From: a virus
Strand: one strand, 5' to 3'
IMG/VR virus record: IMGVR_UViG_3300035698_012707
Coordinates: 1 to 64,000 of that record
DNA: 64,000 nt
Part shown: piece by piece, positions 7,153 to 15,164 of the stretch
How the letters are laid out: each line of letters starts with the position of its first letter
Numbering within the stretch: position 1 is the first letter of the stretch
Notes under the pieces: generated by a model
The model's database searches: none
What the model saw: only the letters and a program-made list of their open reading frames with translations
Told to the model about the DNA's origin: nothing
Made by a program: the position numbers and the translations under genes

Positions 7153-7323
7153 ATGAGCAATAAAACGGAAAATGTAAAAATGTTTTTCACAGTAATATGG
7201 TTATTAGTTTTTATGTTGTTAACGTTTATAAGTTTCTTTGCATATATTATATTCGTATTTCCAATATTGATAATAATTCAATTAATAAAAAACATTAAAA
7301 ATACAATAAAGAAGGAAAAATGA
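7153..7323 (+). CDS. small membrane protein
   Basis: Fifty-six residues. A long hydrophobic stretch (about 11-44) forms one or two membrane passes, followed by a Lys-rich tail. The preceding AGAGGAAATG provides a ribosome site. The stop overlaps the next ATG. It sits in a cluster of three membrane or exported small proteins. Confidence 0.5.
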   Translation: MSNKTENVKMFFTVIWLLVFMLLTFISFFAYIIFVFPILIIIQLIKNIKNTIKKEK

Positions 7324-7589
7324 GCCTTAAAGAAATATCAAACAATGATGAACCAGGATTTTGTCCTAGATGTAATCGACTACTAGAGTACGGTAGCACC
7401 AGGAATATAGGTGATAGCTATTCATATGAATGTTGGTGTACGTGGAAAGGATGTGATTGGCGGGGATACGAAGTGTATGATCTGCTATTTAATTGTTTTA
7501 TGGAGAACGATAACGAGGAGGTACGAAATGAGAGAAGAACTGATAATAGGAGCAAGAGTTATCCACAATGGGATAGCAAAGGTAATTGA
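7320..7589 (+). CDS. zinc-ribbon protein with C-terminal WDxxxN-like tail
   Basis: Eighty-nine residues with CPRC and a CWCTWKGCDW segment forming a zinc ribbon. It ends PQWDSKGN, a weaker match to the tag. The last 62 nt overlap the next gene in another frame, so this tail could be coincidence or a tag that evolved by overprinting. Confidence 0.5.
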   Translation: MSLKEISNNDEPGFCPRCNRLLEYGSTRNIGDSYSYECWCTWKGCDWRGYEVYDLLFNCFMENDNEEVRNERRTDNRSKSYPQWDSKGN

Positions 7590-7950
7590 TGAAATACATG
7601 GTGATGTTATAATTCTTAATGATAAAAGTGTTGTTAGGTCATCAGATATTAGTATCGAGGCATCACAACCAGAAGAGACAGAACCTCAAGAACCAGCAAA
7701 TGAAGAGTTTGAAAATGCACAAGCTACAGTGAAAATTGAATTAAGACGACATATAGAAGAACTTAATGAAGATTCTCCAGCTATTGCTGTATTTGCATTG
7801 ATTCAAGAAGTTGATCCAAGCATTACTATTGCTACACTTGAAGCTATGACAGTAGCTGCTATGCAGAAAAAATTACTACACATAGCTGTAACAACTGGAA
7901 AAATAAATCGTAAAAGATGTGGTGAATGTGGTCAGACAGTTCCAGAATAA
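7528..7950 (+). CDS. hypothetical protein with C-terminal zinc knuckle
   Basis: One hundred forty residues. An N-terminal small beta domain (IIGARVIHNG..VIILNDKSVV) is joined by a Glu/Pro linker to a helical domain, and the end has a CGECG pair. ATG 7528 follows GAGGAGGTACGAA. The N-terminal part could be another SH3-like unit. No family recognised. Confidence 0.55.
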   Translation: MREELIIGARVIHNGIAKVIDEIHGDVIILNDKSVVRSSDISIEASQPEETEPQEPANEEFENAQATVKIELRRHIEELNEDSPAIAVFALIQEVDPSITIATLEAMTVAAMQKKLLHIAVTTGKINRKRCGECGQTVPE

Positions 7951-7959
7951 GGAGAAATT

Positions 7960-8163
7960 ATGTCAGCACAGGATGGAAATAAGCTTTCAAAAGCATTGGA
8001 TAGGCTAATAGACTATTTCAGCGAGAAACATGAGATAACGTATGCTGAAACTATTGGTGTATTGCAAATGAAGATTATGGACTTATGGGATATCGCTCCA
8101 AAAGAAAACGAAGAATGTGAAGAGGACAATTGTGAGGAGGACAATGATGAGCGATTGGGATAA
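7960..8163 (+). CDS. small helical acidic-tailed protein
   Basis: Sixty-seven residues, two or three helices and a Cys/Glu/Asp-rich tail (ECEEDNCEEDNDE). It follows AAGGAGAAATT and overlaps the next start by 17 nt. No family recognised. Confidence 0.5.
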   Translation: MSAQDGNKLSKALDRLIDYFSEKHEITYAETIGVLQMKIMDLWDIAPKENEECEEDNCEEDNDERLG

Positions 8164-8731
8164 ACCAGACAATCATACAAACACAATAGGATATCTAACA
8201 TTATATCAATCAAATTACGATGATGGTTTATCGGATTTTGTTTATAAATTTGATTGGGAAGACATGAAAAATGTAACACATGATCTTAATGCTTACATAG
8301 AAAGTATGTTAGAATCTCACAGTGGAGAAGATATAACTGACGAGTGTGATTTGATAGGAATAAATTCAAACAGCTTTCAGGAACACCAAAAAGCATACAA
8401 TCGAAAACATCATACGTTTTTAGAATGGGATAGTGAACACCATATTCCAGAAATGAGCGTTCTTGAACAAATGGATGGAATGATAATAGAAACAGGCGGA
8501 GGGATACACTTTATAAAAGAAAACAAATTATTATCCGGAGATTTAATAACACAAATGCGTGAATGGAAATGTTGTGATGGATTTATTGAATACTCACGCA
8601 GAAAGGGACATGCTACGTTAAGAGTATCACCAAAAGAAAATAACAACAGATTGAAGATAATAAAAAATAAAGAAGGCTTTATATACTCTGTATACAGAGA
8701 ACTTATAGAAAGCTTAAATGATTCTATATAA
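8147..8731 (+). CDS. hypothetical protein with N-terminal WDxxxN tag
   Basis: One hundred ninety-four residues starting MSDWDKPDN. ATG 8147 is preferred to 8144 because of spacing from GGAGG. The rest is a mixed alpha/beta protein; HATLRVSPKEN near residue 165 and a GFIEYSRR strand are its most distinctive segments. An internal EWDSEH is not counted as a tag. No family recognised. Confidence 0.6.
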   Translation: MSDWDKPDNHTNTIGYLTLYQSNYDDGLSDFVYKFDWEDMKNVTHDLNAYIESMLESHSGEDITDECDLIGINSNSFQEHQKAYNRKHHTFLEWDSEHHIPEMSVLEQMDGMIIETGGGIHFIKENKLLSGDLITQMREWKCCDGFIEYSRRKGHATLRVSPKENNNRLKIIKNKEGFIYSVYRELIESLNDSI

Positions 8732-8748
8732 AAAGAGGAGATTCGCTT

Positions 8749-9453
8749 ATGTCATTGTTAGACAAGAAAGATATTAATATTCTTTTAGAAGCAGGATTCG
8801 ATGAATCCGATTTAGGATTAGTTTCCGGCGGGAAGAGAGGAATAGAATTATATGCTTCCCCTGAAGATTATTTTGCAAAAGAGCTTATAGAGAATGCGTG
8901 TGAACAAGGCGAATGTGATTTATATGATGAAGTTATTCCAAACGAGCCCACAGAACCATACGACAATAACAGAATGGGGCTATATGAGGATCAAGAGTAT
9001 CCAGGCAATGAAGATCCAACGATAGATGTTCCAATCGACTTAAGAAACCAAGTAGAGTGGTTGGGAACTATAAATATAGGTAAGATGACATTATGGAAGA
9101 CTCGTAAAAATAACTTTTTTAATGACCAAGTAAAAAGAGTTATTCTAGACATATCTCAAGAAGAAAAGAGAAAAATGAATAGAATACCATGGGCTAACAG
9201 AAAAGAAGCATGGAAAGCACACGCTAGAGATGCTTGGGGTGAATTGTGGAAGAATGCTGTTAGCACATTATATAGTAAGCATTGTGAGAGGATAGTTATC
9301 GGCGGGAAAAAGAAATACAATTTAATAATAATAGAAACTGCTGATATGAGAGATATAGGTCATAAAGTACCAGAAGAATGTAAGTGGATAACTATGCTAT
9401 ATTTTGAAAAACAAAAGATGAAACCGTTAATACGACCTAGGAGTAGTTTATGA
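8749..9453 (+). CDS. hypothetical protein
   Basis: Two hundred thirty-four residues. An acidic linker-like region (about 55-95) separates an N-terminal part from a basic, Trp-containing C-terminal domain with RKEAWKAHARDAWGELW and a hydrophobic strand KYNLIIIET. AAAGAGGAG precedes the start. No known family. Confidence 0.6.
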   Translation: MSLLDKKDINILLEAGFDESDLGLVSGGKRGIELYASPEDYFAKELIENACEQGECDLYDEVIPNEPTEPYDNNRMGLYEDQEYPGNEDPTIDVPIDLRNQVEWLGTINIGKMTLWKTRKNNFFNDQVKRVILDISQEEKRKMNRIPWANRKEAWKAHARDAWGELWKNAVSTLYSKHCERIVIGGKKKYNLIIIETADMRDIGHKVPEECKWITMLYFEKQKMKPLIRPRSSL

Positions 9454-9665
9454 GTGATACAAAAAGAATAGCACAAAGACATGGCTATGTTGATCATAAG
9501 TCATCTTGCAACGGGGCTACGGTTTGTGTAAAATGCGGTCGTAGAGGATGCCCAGTATGTATATTCGATCGTGGAATGTGTGTAGTTTGTACTGGTAAGT
9601 GGGATGAAAGAGATATTAGTTTATTTACTGTTGGGAGTGGAGACTGGGATGACGAGACAAATTAG
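9450..9665 (+). CDS. zinc-finger protein with C-terminal WDxxxN tag
   Basis: Seventy-one residues. Three CxxC pairs (VKCGRRGCPVC, then CVVC) form a zinc-binding core, followed by GKWDERD and a final GDWDDETN. The doubled WD segment is unusual in the family. No function recognised. Confidence 0.6.
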   Translation: MSDTKRIAQRHGYVDHKSSCNGATVCVKCGRRGCPVCIFDRGMCVVCTGKWDERDISLFTVGSGDWDDETN

Positions 9666-9677
9666 GAATAATTCATA

Positions 9678-9839
9678 ATGTTAACTAAAATAGAAATGGA
9701 TCAATTAGAATGGTCTATCAAGACAATGGGTGGTACTATAATTAATGATGATAAACATATACCAATGATTAATGTAATTGGTTTATTACAAAGATATACC
9801 GAAGGCACAAAGGAGAATAAAAATGGCACTAAAATCTAA
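9678..9839 (+). CDS. small hypothetical protein
   Basis: Fifty-three residues. ATG 9678 has a weak AGGAATA site. It is helical at both ends. The last codons include the AAGGAG site of the next gene. No family recognised. Confidence 0.45.
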   Translation: MLTKIEMDQLEWSIKTMGGTIINDDKHIPMINVIGLLQRYTEGTKENKNGTKI

Positions 9840-10158
9840 GAAAGCAATGAAAAAATTATGGAGAGATAAATTTAAAGAAGTAAATGGAGAGTACCCTGAA
9901 CCAAGATTTATGTCAAACAATGGTGTTGGTAAAATGCAAAAGTTCTCTCTTAAGAAGAATGTTTACAAAATATCAAACCAAAAAGGTGCCTTTGGAGACA
10001 GAACTAGAGACAATGATGGTATGGTTTACCAGACATTTAGTGAAACTAATCATGAAAGACATTTAAAACGAAGAAAACGAAGGGAAGAAAGCAAAATAGT
10101 CCCACAATCTGTTGTAGAAGGTGCAAAAGGATTGTTAGCTAGAACATTAGGAGCATAG
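9823..10158 (+). CDS. basic hypothetical protein
   Basis: One hundred eleven residues, very Lys/Arg-rich, with KRRKRREE near residue 85. ATG 9823 follows AAGGAGAATAAA. Likely binds nucleic acid or is packaged, by composition only. Confidence 0.55.
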   Translation: MALKSKKAMKKLWRDKFKEVNGEYPEPRFMSNNGVGKMQKFSLKKNVYKISNQKGAFGDRTRDNDGMVYQTFSETNHERHLKRRKRREESKIVPQSVVEGAKGLLARTLGA

Positions 10159-10159
10159 A

Positions 10160-10429
10160 ATGAGCAATGGGTGGGACAACCAAGACAATAGAGGAGAAAG
10201 AATGTTCATATTAAGTGAGAATAATAAAAATAACATAATTATATGTATTGCTGGAGTTATTGCGGTTGCGTTTGTGTGTGCATGCTTTTATGGTACGACA
10301 TTACAAATTCAAGAAACAAATAGAAAATTTATTGCAGAAGGATACGAATATAAGCCAATAATAGAAAAAGAAATAGACACCGAAATAGACACTACTATGT
10401 CATGGGTTAAGACAGCTGGAGAAAAATAA
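10160..10429 (+). CDS. membrane protein with N-terminal WDxxxN tag
   Basis: Eighty-nine residues. MSNGWDNQDN is followed by GGAGAAAGA and an internal in-frame ATG (10202), so two products, tagged and untagged, could be made. After the tag comes one membrane helix (about 24-44) and a soluble tail. The next gene is a paralogue in layout. Confidence 0.6.
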   Translation: MSNGWDNQDNRGERMFILSENNKNNIIICIAGVIAVAFVCACFYGTTLQIQETNRKFIAEGYEYKPIIEKEIDTEIDTTMSWVKTAGEK

Positions 10430-10821
10430 TGACTGACGCAGGATGGGATAACAGAGATAATAGGGAGCAAATTATGATTTTAAGTGATGAAGCAAAACAA
10501 GTTTTGATTGTTGTGTTAGGTGTAATAATATTCACAGCTACTATATTTGCTGGGATATGGACACTAACTAAATGCGGTAATGTATATAAAGAAAACTTAT
10601 ACAGTAAAGGGTATTCTAATACTTATGTTATGAGAAAAAATGGTAGCTTTCTTGGTACTACGTGGATAAAGGGAAATGGAACACCAGTTGTTGTTGGGAA
10701 TAAAATAACAAGAACAACAAAAAATACTGCAGCAATAAAAGCAGAAGAAGAATCTACTATAACTCATGATGAAGCAATAGAGTTTTTAAGAAATGAAGTA
10801 AAGGAGAATAAAAATGACTAA
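10429..10821 (+). CDS. membrane protein with N-terminal WDxxxN tag
   Basis: One hundred thirty residues. MTDAGWDNRDN is followed by AGGGAGC and an internal ATG (10474), the same two-start arrangement as its neighbour. ILSDEAKQ matches ILSENNKN in the previous protein, showing duplication. One membrane helix (about 22-44), then a soluble domain. Function unknown. Confidence 0.6.
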   Translation: MTDAGWDNRDNREQIMILSDEAKQVLIVVLGVIIFTATIFAGIWTLTKCGNVYKENLYSKGYSNTYVMRKNGSFLGTTWIKGNGTPVVVGNKITRTTKNTAAIKAEEESTITHDEAIEFLRNEVKENKND

Positions 10822-11044
10822 AGATGATCTAAGAACAGCTATACATAATAATTTTACCACAGAATATTATGGATCTAATCTATGTCAATTAGCCGATAAC
10901 GCTGATCGTGAAATGTGTCAGAACGGAAGAATAAACATAGAAGATGCTGTATGGGATTTGTTAGACGATCTAGCAGATTCAGTTATGGAGACAATGGAAG
11001 AAAACAACGTACTCAAAGCTAAAAAGCAAGAGTGCGAAATCTAA
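10814..11044 (+). CDS. small acidic hypothetical protein
   Basis: Seventy-six residues, all-helical and acidic. AAGGAGAATAAA precedes the start. No family recognised. It lies directly before an SSB gene. Confidence 0.5.
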   Translation: MTKDDLRTAIHNNFTTEYYGSNLCQLADNADREMCQNGRINIEDAVWDLLDDLADSVMETMEENNVLKAKKQECEI

Positions 11045-11062
11045 GTACAAGGGAGGTGTAAT

Positions 11063-11428
11063 ATGAATAGAACAAATCTAATAGGTAGACTTACGAAAGA
11101 CCCTGTTACTTTTGATTCCGCGAACGGTAAGGTAGCTAAGTTTAACGTTGCTACTAAGGTTGGATACGATCCGGAAAAGAAAGAGGATAGGATGGAGTTT
11201 GTGCCTGTGACAGCTTTTGGTCTTAAAGATGCTTTTCTTGAGTATCTTTATAAAGGTCGCTTGGTGTCCGTCGAAGGTAGAGTGTCAACAGACAGCTACG
11301 AGAAAGATGGCGCGACAGTATGGCAGACTACCGTAAAGTGTCACAATGGTGGCCTACAGCTTCAAGGTGCTGGCAAAAAGGATGAGGAAACGACTCCAGA
11401 AGCCGCAACAGAAGAAGTAGCAGCTTAA
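11063..11428 (+). CDS. ssb: single-stranded DNA-binding protein
   Basis: One hundred twenty-one residues of SSB-type OB fold: NRTNLIGRLTKDPV at the start, WQTTVKCHNGG-like strand near residue 90 and a short acidic tail. It coats single-stranded DNA in replication and recombination. The usual C-terminal DDDIPF tip is absent. GC content and codon choice are higher than in neighbours, suggesting strong expression or separate origin. A long hairpin follows at 11443-11498. A second SSB lies at 24237. Confidence 0.85.
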   Translation: MNRTNLIGRLTKDPVTFDSANGKVAKFNVATKVGYDPEKKEDRMEFVPVTAFGLKDAFLEYLYKGRLVSVEGRVSTDSYEKDGATVWQTTVKCHNGGLQLQGAGKKDEETTPEAATEEVAA

Positions 11429-11442
11429 AGAAATACTAATTT

Positions 11443-11498
11443 GGTAGTAGGCTAGCGGGCATGCGGATAATACCATGGAGCCAAGCTAGTCTGCTGCC
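11443..11498 (+). promoter_or_regulatory. 14 bp hairpin after ssb
   Basis: Positions 11443-11456 pair with 11485-11498 over 14 consecutive base pairs (some G-U), with a 28 nt loop that has its own CCATGG. It ends 12 nt before the ribosome site of the next gene and lacks a T tract, so it reads more like an RNA stability or translational control element than a terminator. Confidence 0.55.
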
Positions 11499-11520
11499 AT
11501 TTTAAAAAATGGAGGATATT

Positions 11521-11829
11521 GTGGCAATCAAGCATGGTCTTGACTTAAGTATAAAACAGGTTGGAAAGACATACAGATGCCTCTGGCATGGACATAATGA
11601 TGTGGAAATGAAAGTAACTGAAAGATTTGATGCTAAAGAATACAATCATTTACTAGACGAAGCCTTTGAGCCAGAAGAACAAGTGTGGGTATCAAGACTT
11701 GATGGTAAGCCCTTTGAGAGAACAGCAGGCAATGAAACTCGCAGGTTTAATAATACTGAAGAGTTATTAAACGAAGCGTGGTTAACACCAATACTAGGTG
11801 GATGGGATCCGGAGGAAAACGATGAGTGA
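11521..11829 (+). CDS. hypothetical protein with C-terminal WDxxxN tag, GTG start
   Basis: One hundred two residues. GTG 11521 is chosen because ATGGAGGATATT precedes it; the ATG at 11509 overlaps that ribosome site. Beta-rich N-terminal half, then a linker, ending GWDPEENDE. The tag codons carry the GGAGGA site for the next gene. Confidence 0.6.
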   Translation: MAIKHGLDLSIKQVGKTYRCLWHGHNDVEMKVTERFDAKEYNHLLDEAFEPEEQVWVSRLDGKPFERTAGNETRRFNNTEELLNEAWLTPILGGWDPEENDE

Positions 11830-12046
11830 ATGGGATGCAAAAGACAATATAGTACAACAAAAAGAAAAACATAAATATAAAATATGTGAAGACTGCGGCG
11901 TTGAAGTTCATTGTGTCTCGTCGGACGAGATGGAATTCCAAGGAAGAGAAGGGTCGCTTGTTTGTAATCATTGTTATGACCTTGTGTCTGGAAATAATGA
12001 ATGCAATCCAAGTCCGTCATGTGGTAATTGTATACATCATAGATGA
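11822..12046 (+). CDS. zinc-ribbon protein with N-terminal WDxxxN tag
   Basis: Seventy-four residues. MSEWDAKDN is followed by CEDCGVEVHC, a CNHCYD pair and a final CGNC, a four- to six-Cys zinc-binding protein. Notably the preceding gene ends with the tag and this one begins with it, within 30 nt. Function unknown. Confidence 0.6.
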   Translation: MSEWDAKDNIVQQKEKHKYKICEDCGVEVHCVSSDEMEFQGREGSLVCNHCYDLVSGNNECNPSPSCGNCIHHR

Positions 12047-12059
12047 ATGGGAGAATATA

Positions 12060-12230
12060 ATGGATGATTTTCGTGAAAAAGATTATGAACCCACGAAAGA
12101 AGAATGGGATGAAATAGAAGAACTTATTATGCAAGAAGAAGATGAAGAACGTATGGAATACGCAGAAGAAAAAGTAGCATCGTTAGAAGAATTTAAAGAA
12201 TGGTGCAGGGAGAATGGTATATTATGGTAA
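12060..12230 (+). CDS. small acidic helical protein
   Basis: Fifty-six residues, about 40 percent Glu/Asp, predicted as a single charged helix pair. An internal EEWDEIEE resembles the tag but lacks the Asn. The start follows GGGAGAATATA. No family recognised. Confidence 0.45.
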   Translation: MDDFREKDYEPTKEEWDEIEELIMQEEDEERMEYAEEKVASLEEFKEWCRENGILW

Positions 12231-12406
12231 ATAGAAAAAAAGAAGAAAAAAAGATATTAAAAGAATCAATAAATAAACTTTCAGAGGACATTGGTGGCAT
12301 GGTAAAAGGATTTTTAGAAATATACAGTAAAATAGATGTTGGGCAAACAGCGACTATGGATATCACAAACACTGGTAGACAATATGTGGTGGTGAGAACA
12401 AAATGA
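12224..12406 (+). CDS. small basic helical protein
   Basis: Sixty residues: Lys-rich helix then a strand pair. ATG 12224 follows CAGGGAGA. It overlaps the next gene by 4 nt. No family recognised. Confidence 0.45.
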   Translation: MVNRKKEEKKILKESINKLSEDIGGMVKGFLEIYSKIDVGQTATMDITNTGRQYVVVRTK

Positions 12407-12705
12407 TTGCCAGATGTTGGAAATGCGAAGGAAAGAAAAGAAAAGTTACTAAACACCATATCTATGGTAAAAAAGGACTTTGTGGATTAAGACATGACTC
12501 TGATCTTCCTCTTGTTATCTTTCTAACATGGTTAGGTCGTCCTTGGGATGACATAGATTTAATCTTTTGGAGTGAACATATTGTACCATTATGCAGAGAT
12601 TGTCACGATGAGTTTCATATATTGTTTACTAAACTTCTTAGAAAATGTGATAATATAGAATCAGAGGAACCGTTAAGAGAATTTATGGAGGTGAATAAGA
12701 AATGA
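12403..12705 (+). CDS. HNH-type nuclease-like protein
   Basis: One hundred residues. CWKCEG, KHHIYGK and IVPLCRDCHDEFH give the paired Cys ligands and the HH..N/H core of an HNH nuclease. Such small HNH proteins in phages act as free-standing homing endonucleases or packaging nicking enzymes. The overlap with its neighbours suggests it is a resident operon gene rather than a recent insertion. Confidence 0.65.
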   Translation: MIARCWKCEGKKRKVTKHHIYGKKGLCGLRHDSDLPLVIFLTWLGRPWDDIDLIFWSEHIVPLCRDCHDEFHILFTKLLRKCDNIESEEPLREFMEVNKK

Positions 12706-13226
12706 ACAATGACTGGGATTTAGAAGACAATAGCATGGCAGTTGCACAAACGGATCAACGAAGACGTAGTGCTGATTTTTATGAAAATCTTAGACGTCAA
12801 CGATTAATAGACGAAGCTGCAAGAACTGAACGTAGACGTTTACAAGGTAACTTTATTCCACACTCTCTAACTACAGATGAATTAGTTGACAATTTTGCTT
12901 CTTGTGCTCACGATAGGATAAGTGGAGCAGAAATATATGAAAATAGTCAAGGTATTTCTTATCCTTGGAATGCTAATAAGATATATATTATATGCCATGA
13001 TTGTGGAGGAATTAGCCACAAACTAACAGACGATATAAGCGAATTACAAAAATGCCCAGGATATAACTGTACAAGTAGAAATATAACAATTTTAAGAGCA
13101 GCAGAAGTATCCTTAGCAATTAGAGACAGTAGCTACGGAGTAAACATGACGGAGGTATATAATGCCAGACGCGAAAGGTTTCGAGAACAAAGAGCGCAAA
13201 GAGTTGCCGAAAGACGCAACAGCTAA
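12702..13226 (+). CDS. zinc-finger protein with N-terminal WDxxxN tag
   Basis: One hundred seventy-four residues. MNNDWDLEDN leads into a basic region, a helical part, and then CHDCGG plus CPGYNC, a probable zinc site near residues 98-125. The Arg-rich C-terminal tail overlaps the next gene by 65 nt. No family recognised. Confidence 0.6.
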   Translation: MNNDWDLEDNSMAVAQTDQRRRSADFYENLRRQRLIDEAARTERRRLQGNFIPHSLTTDELVDNFASCAHDRISGAEIYENSQGISYPWNANKIYIICHDCGGISHKLTDDISELQKCPGYNCTSRNITILRAAEVSLAIRDSSYGVNMTEVYNARRERFREQRAQRVAERRNS

Positions 13227-13344
13227 AGAACGTTTAAAATATGTTAAAAATCTTGCAATATTTGGTAAATCGATGTTTGGTGACATGAGTCACAATGATA
13301 TTCAATCTATGCTAGATAAAATTATAGAGGTTAGTAATGTTTAG
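13162..13344 (+). CDS. small helical protein
   Basis: Sixty residues with a basic N-terminus and two amphipathic helices. GGAGGTATA lies directly upstream of the ATG inside the previous gene. No family recognised. Confidence 0.5.
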   Translation: MPDAKGFENKERKELPKDATAKERLKYVKNLAIFGKSMFGDMSHNDIQSMLDKIIEVSNV

Positions 13345-13621
13345 AAAAGAAGACATAAAAAGAGGAATTGAAATAACATGCAGGATATCAGATACTGTTG
13401 TTAATTCAGCTAAAATACAAATACAAAATGATATGATATATATATGTCAAGACATGCTCGATGGTGACCAATGTATGGATAAATTTGGATATAGATATTC
13501 ATGGAGTGTAGGAATACTTGAAAATTTTAAAAATAGAACTGTTAAAGACTTCTTTTTAAATACAAACGTTAGCAACGTTAAGCTTAAGGAAGAACCAGAA
13601 TGGGATACGGAGAAAAATTAA
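13337..13621 (+). CDS. hypothetical protein with C-terminal WDxxxN tag
   Basis: Ninety-four residues, beta-rich, with three cysteines and the tail EWDTEKN. The tail codons carry GGAG, and the stop overlaps the next ATG. No family recognised. Confidence 0.55.
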   Translation: MFRKEDIKRGIEITCRISDTVVNSAKIQIQNDMIYICQDMLDGDQCMDKFGYRYSWSVGILENFKNRTVKDFFLNTNVSNVKLKEEPEWDTEKN

Positions 13622-13995
13622 TGAAAGAGCACATACATGACATCAAAGAGATGAAAGAATGGATGGATGCTAAGCCATATGGTGGTAATCTCGATTACGC
13701 TATTGAAAGAGTTGAATATTTTAGAGATGAGTTATTTAAATATTCTAAGTTTGACATTGGAGATGAAATAGAAATAGCAAAAGATATGGAGTTAACCTTA
13801 GAAACATCTCCAGGATATATGGCCTATTTTGATAGACTACAGGTTGGGTGTTGTGGTATAGTCGTAGAAGTAGACCATTATAAAGGTGTATTTAGATACT
13901 CTGTTACAATGGATCCTCAAAAAAAGGACGAGGGTTACTTTACTATACGTGAGGAAACTCTAAAGTTAAAGGGATGGGATCAAGAAGGAAATTAA
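13621..13995 (+). CDS. SH3-like protein with C-terminal WDxxxN tag
   Basis: One hundred twenty-four residues. A helical N-terminal part (about 1-42) precedes a barrel beginning FDIGDEIEIAK, related to the 3505-5321 group, and the protein ends GWDQEGN. It extends the tag family to a two-domain architecture. Function unknown. Confidence 0.55.
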   Translation: MKEHIHDIKEMKEWMDAKPYGGNLDYAIERVEYFRDELFKYSKFDIGDEIEIAKDMELTLETSPGYMAYFDRLQVGCCGIVVEVDHYKGVFRYSVTMDPQKKDEGYFTIREETLKLKGWDQEGN

Positions 13996-14004
13996 GGAGT
14001 TATC

Positions 14005-14157
14005 ATGGGAAAAGACATAAGAGACATGGAAGGCATAGAAGTTATGGCAGCATTTGCTGCTGCTTGGGTTAAGTATTTAATATTGATGATATTTGTTGTG
14101 TGTTCGTCTGTAGCTCATATAGCCAAAAAGTTTAAAAGGAGCGATAAAGATGTCTAA
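14005..14157 (+). CDS. small membrane protein
   Basis: Fifty residues with one hydrophobic helix (about 14-40) and a basic tail, starting after AAGGAGTTATC. No family recognised. Confidence 0.5.
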   Translation: MGKDIRDMEGIEVMAAFAAAWVKYLILMIFVVCSSVAHIAKKFKRSDKDV

Positions 14158-14362
14158 AGATATACATTTAATGCGTATTGATAAGATTTGTTCTAAATGT
14201 AATTATAAAAATAAAGGCGAATACAAATTAGACGAACCGATGGATATAATATGTTGCGGTAATTGTGGCTCAATTCTTTCAAAGCCAGATGATATGACTA
14301 AAGATGAACAAGAAAAGGTATCTCTGTGCGTTAAGCAAGCACTAGAAGATGGGGAGGAATAG
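14150..14362 (+). CDS. zinc-ribbon protein
   Basis: Seventy residues with CSKC and CGNCG pairs about 20 residues apart, a rubredoxin-like zinc ribbon, then a helical tail. AAAGGAGCGATAAAG precedes the start. Function unknown. Confidence 0.55.
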   Translation: MSKDIHLMRIDKICSKCNYKNKGEYKLDEPMDIICCGNCGSILSKPDDMTKDEQEKVSLCVKQALEDGEE

Positions 14363-14363
14363 A

Positions 14364-14732
14364 ATGTTTTATTGTAATGAGTGTGGTCAATGTAGCTTTA
14401 TCAATGATGATGATTTTTATGAAAATAGAAATACATGGGGCTGGGAAAAAAATTCAATAGACTGTAACGACGGAGAATATATGGATCATATAGACTCAGA
14501 AACAACAGACTCAGAACAAACTAGCTACGAATGTCCTCATTGTTGTGGAGAAGACATAGAATCTGATTGGAGCGGTTCGGAAAACGAAGCACTTGAACAA
14601 AGAACAGCATATGAAGAATATGTAAGACTTAACGAACAAACAATCCGATTAGCTAGAGAACGACTACATAAAGAACAAAAAGCAAAAGATCCACAAAGAG
14701 AATGGGATGTGGCAAAAAATGTTAATGTTTAA
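14364..14732 (+). CDS. zinc-ribbon protein with C-terminal WDxxxN tag
   Basis: One hundred twenty-two residues. CNECGQC and CPHCCG flank a long acidic insert; a charged helix follows and the protein ends EWDVAKNVNV. ATG 14364 is chosen over 14349 for its GGGGAGGAATAG site. The tag overlaps the next start. Function unknown. Confidence 0.6.
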   Translation: MFYCNECGQCSFINDDDFYENRNTWGWEKNSIDCNDGEYMDHIDSETTDSEQTSYECPHCCGEDIESDWSGSENEALEQRTAYEEYVRLNEQTIRLARERLHKEQKAKDPQREWDVAKNVNV

Positions 14733-14958
14733 GATAGACGATAAAATAAAATTAAAAACCTATGAAGAATGGGGAGATCATAAAATCCACAGAGGGAAAA
14801 CAGCAAGAATAATTAGAAGATCAAGTTCTTCAACGTTTGATTGGAGAATAGTGTGGAGAGACGGAAAAGAATCTCAAGCTAAAGAATACAATATGGTAAA
14901 AATAAATATGGATTGGGATGAAGAGTTTAACGAATCGGATGAAAAATGTTTAATATAG
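14727..14958 (+). CDS. SH3-like protein with WDxxxN tag near the C-terminus
   Basis: Seventy-seven residues beginning MFKIDDKIKL, paralogous to the next gene. DWDEEFN is followed by nine further residues produced because the stop lies inside the overlapping next gene, so here the tag is subterminal. Function unknown. Confidence 0.6.
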
Positions 14959-15164
14959 GAGACGAAGTAAAACTTAATAGCTATGAAGGATTTGGTGATT
15001 ATACACGTCATAAAGATCAAATTGCAACAATAATAGATTTTATTAATGTTGATGATGATAGTATGCCCTATCAACTTAGATGGAATGACGGTTACGTTTC
15101 TTTTGCGTCGCCTAAAAATATAGTAATAGTAAACCAGGAGTGGGATGATGAAGTTAACGGATAA
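14946..15164 (+). CDS. SH3-like protein with C-terminal WDxxxN tag
   Basis: Seventy-two residues beginning MFNIGDEVKL, with strands that mirror the preceding gene (YEGFGD vs YEEWGD, YQLRWNDG vs WRIVWRDG). It ends EWDDEVNG. Start inside the previous gene's tail. Confidence 0.6.
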   Translation: MFNIGDEVKLNSYEGFGDYTRHKDQIATIIDFINVDDDSMPYQLRWNDGYVSFASPKNIVIVNQEWDDEVNG

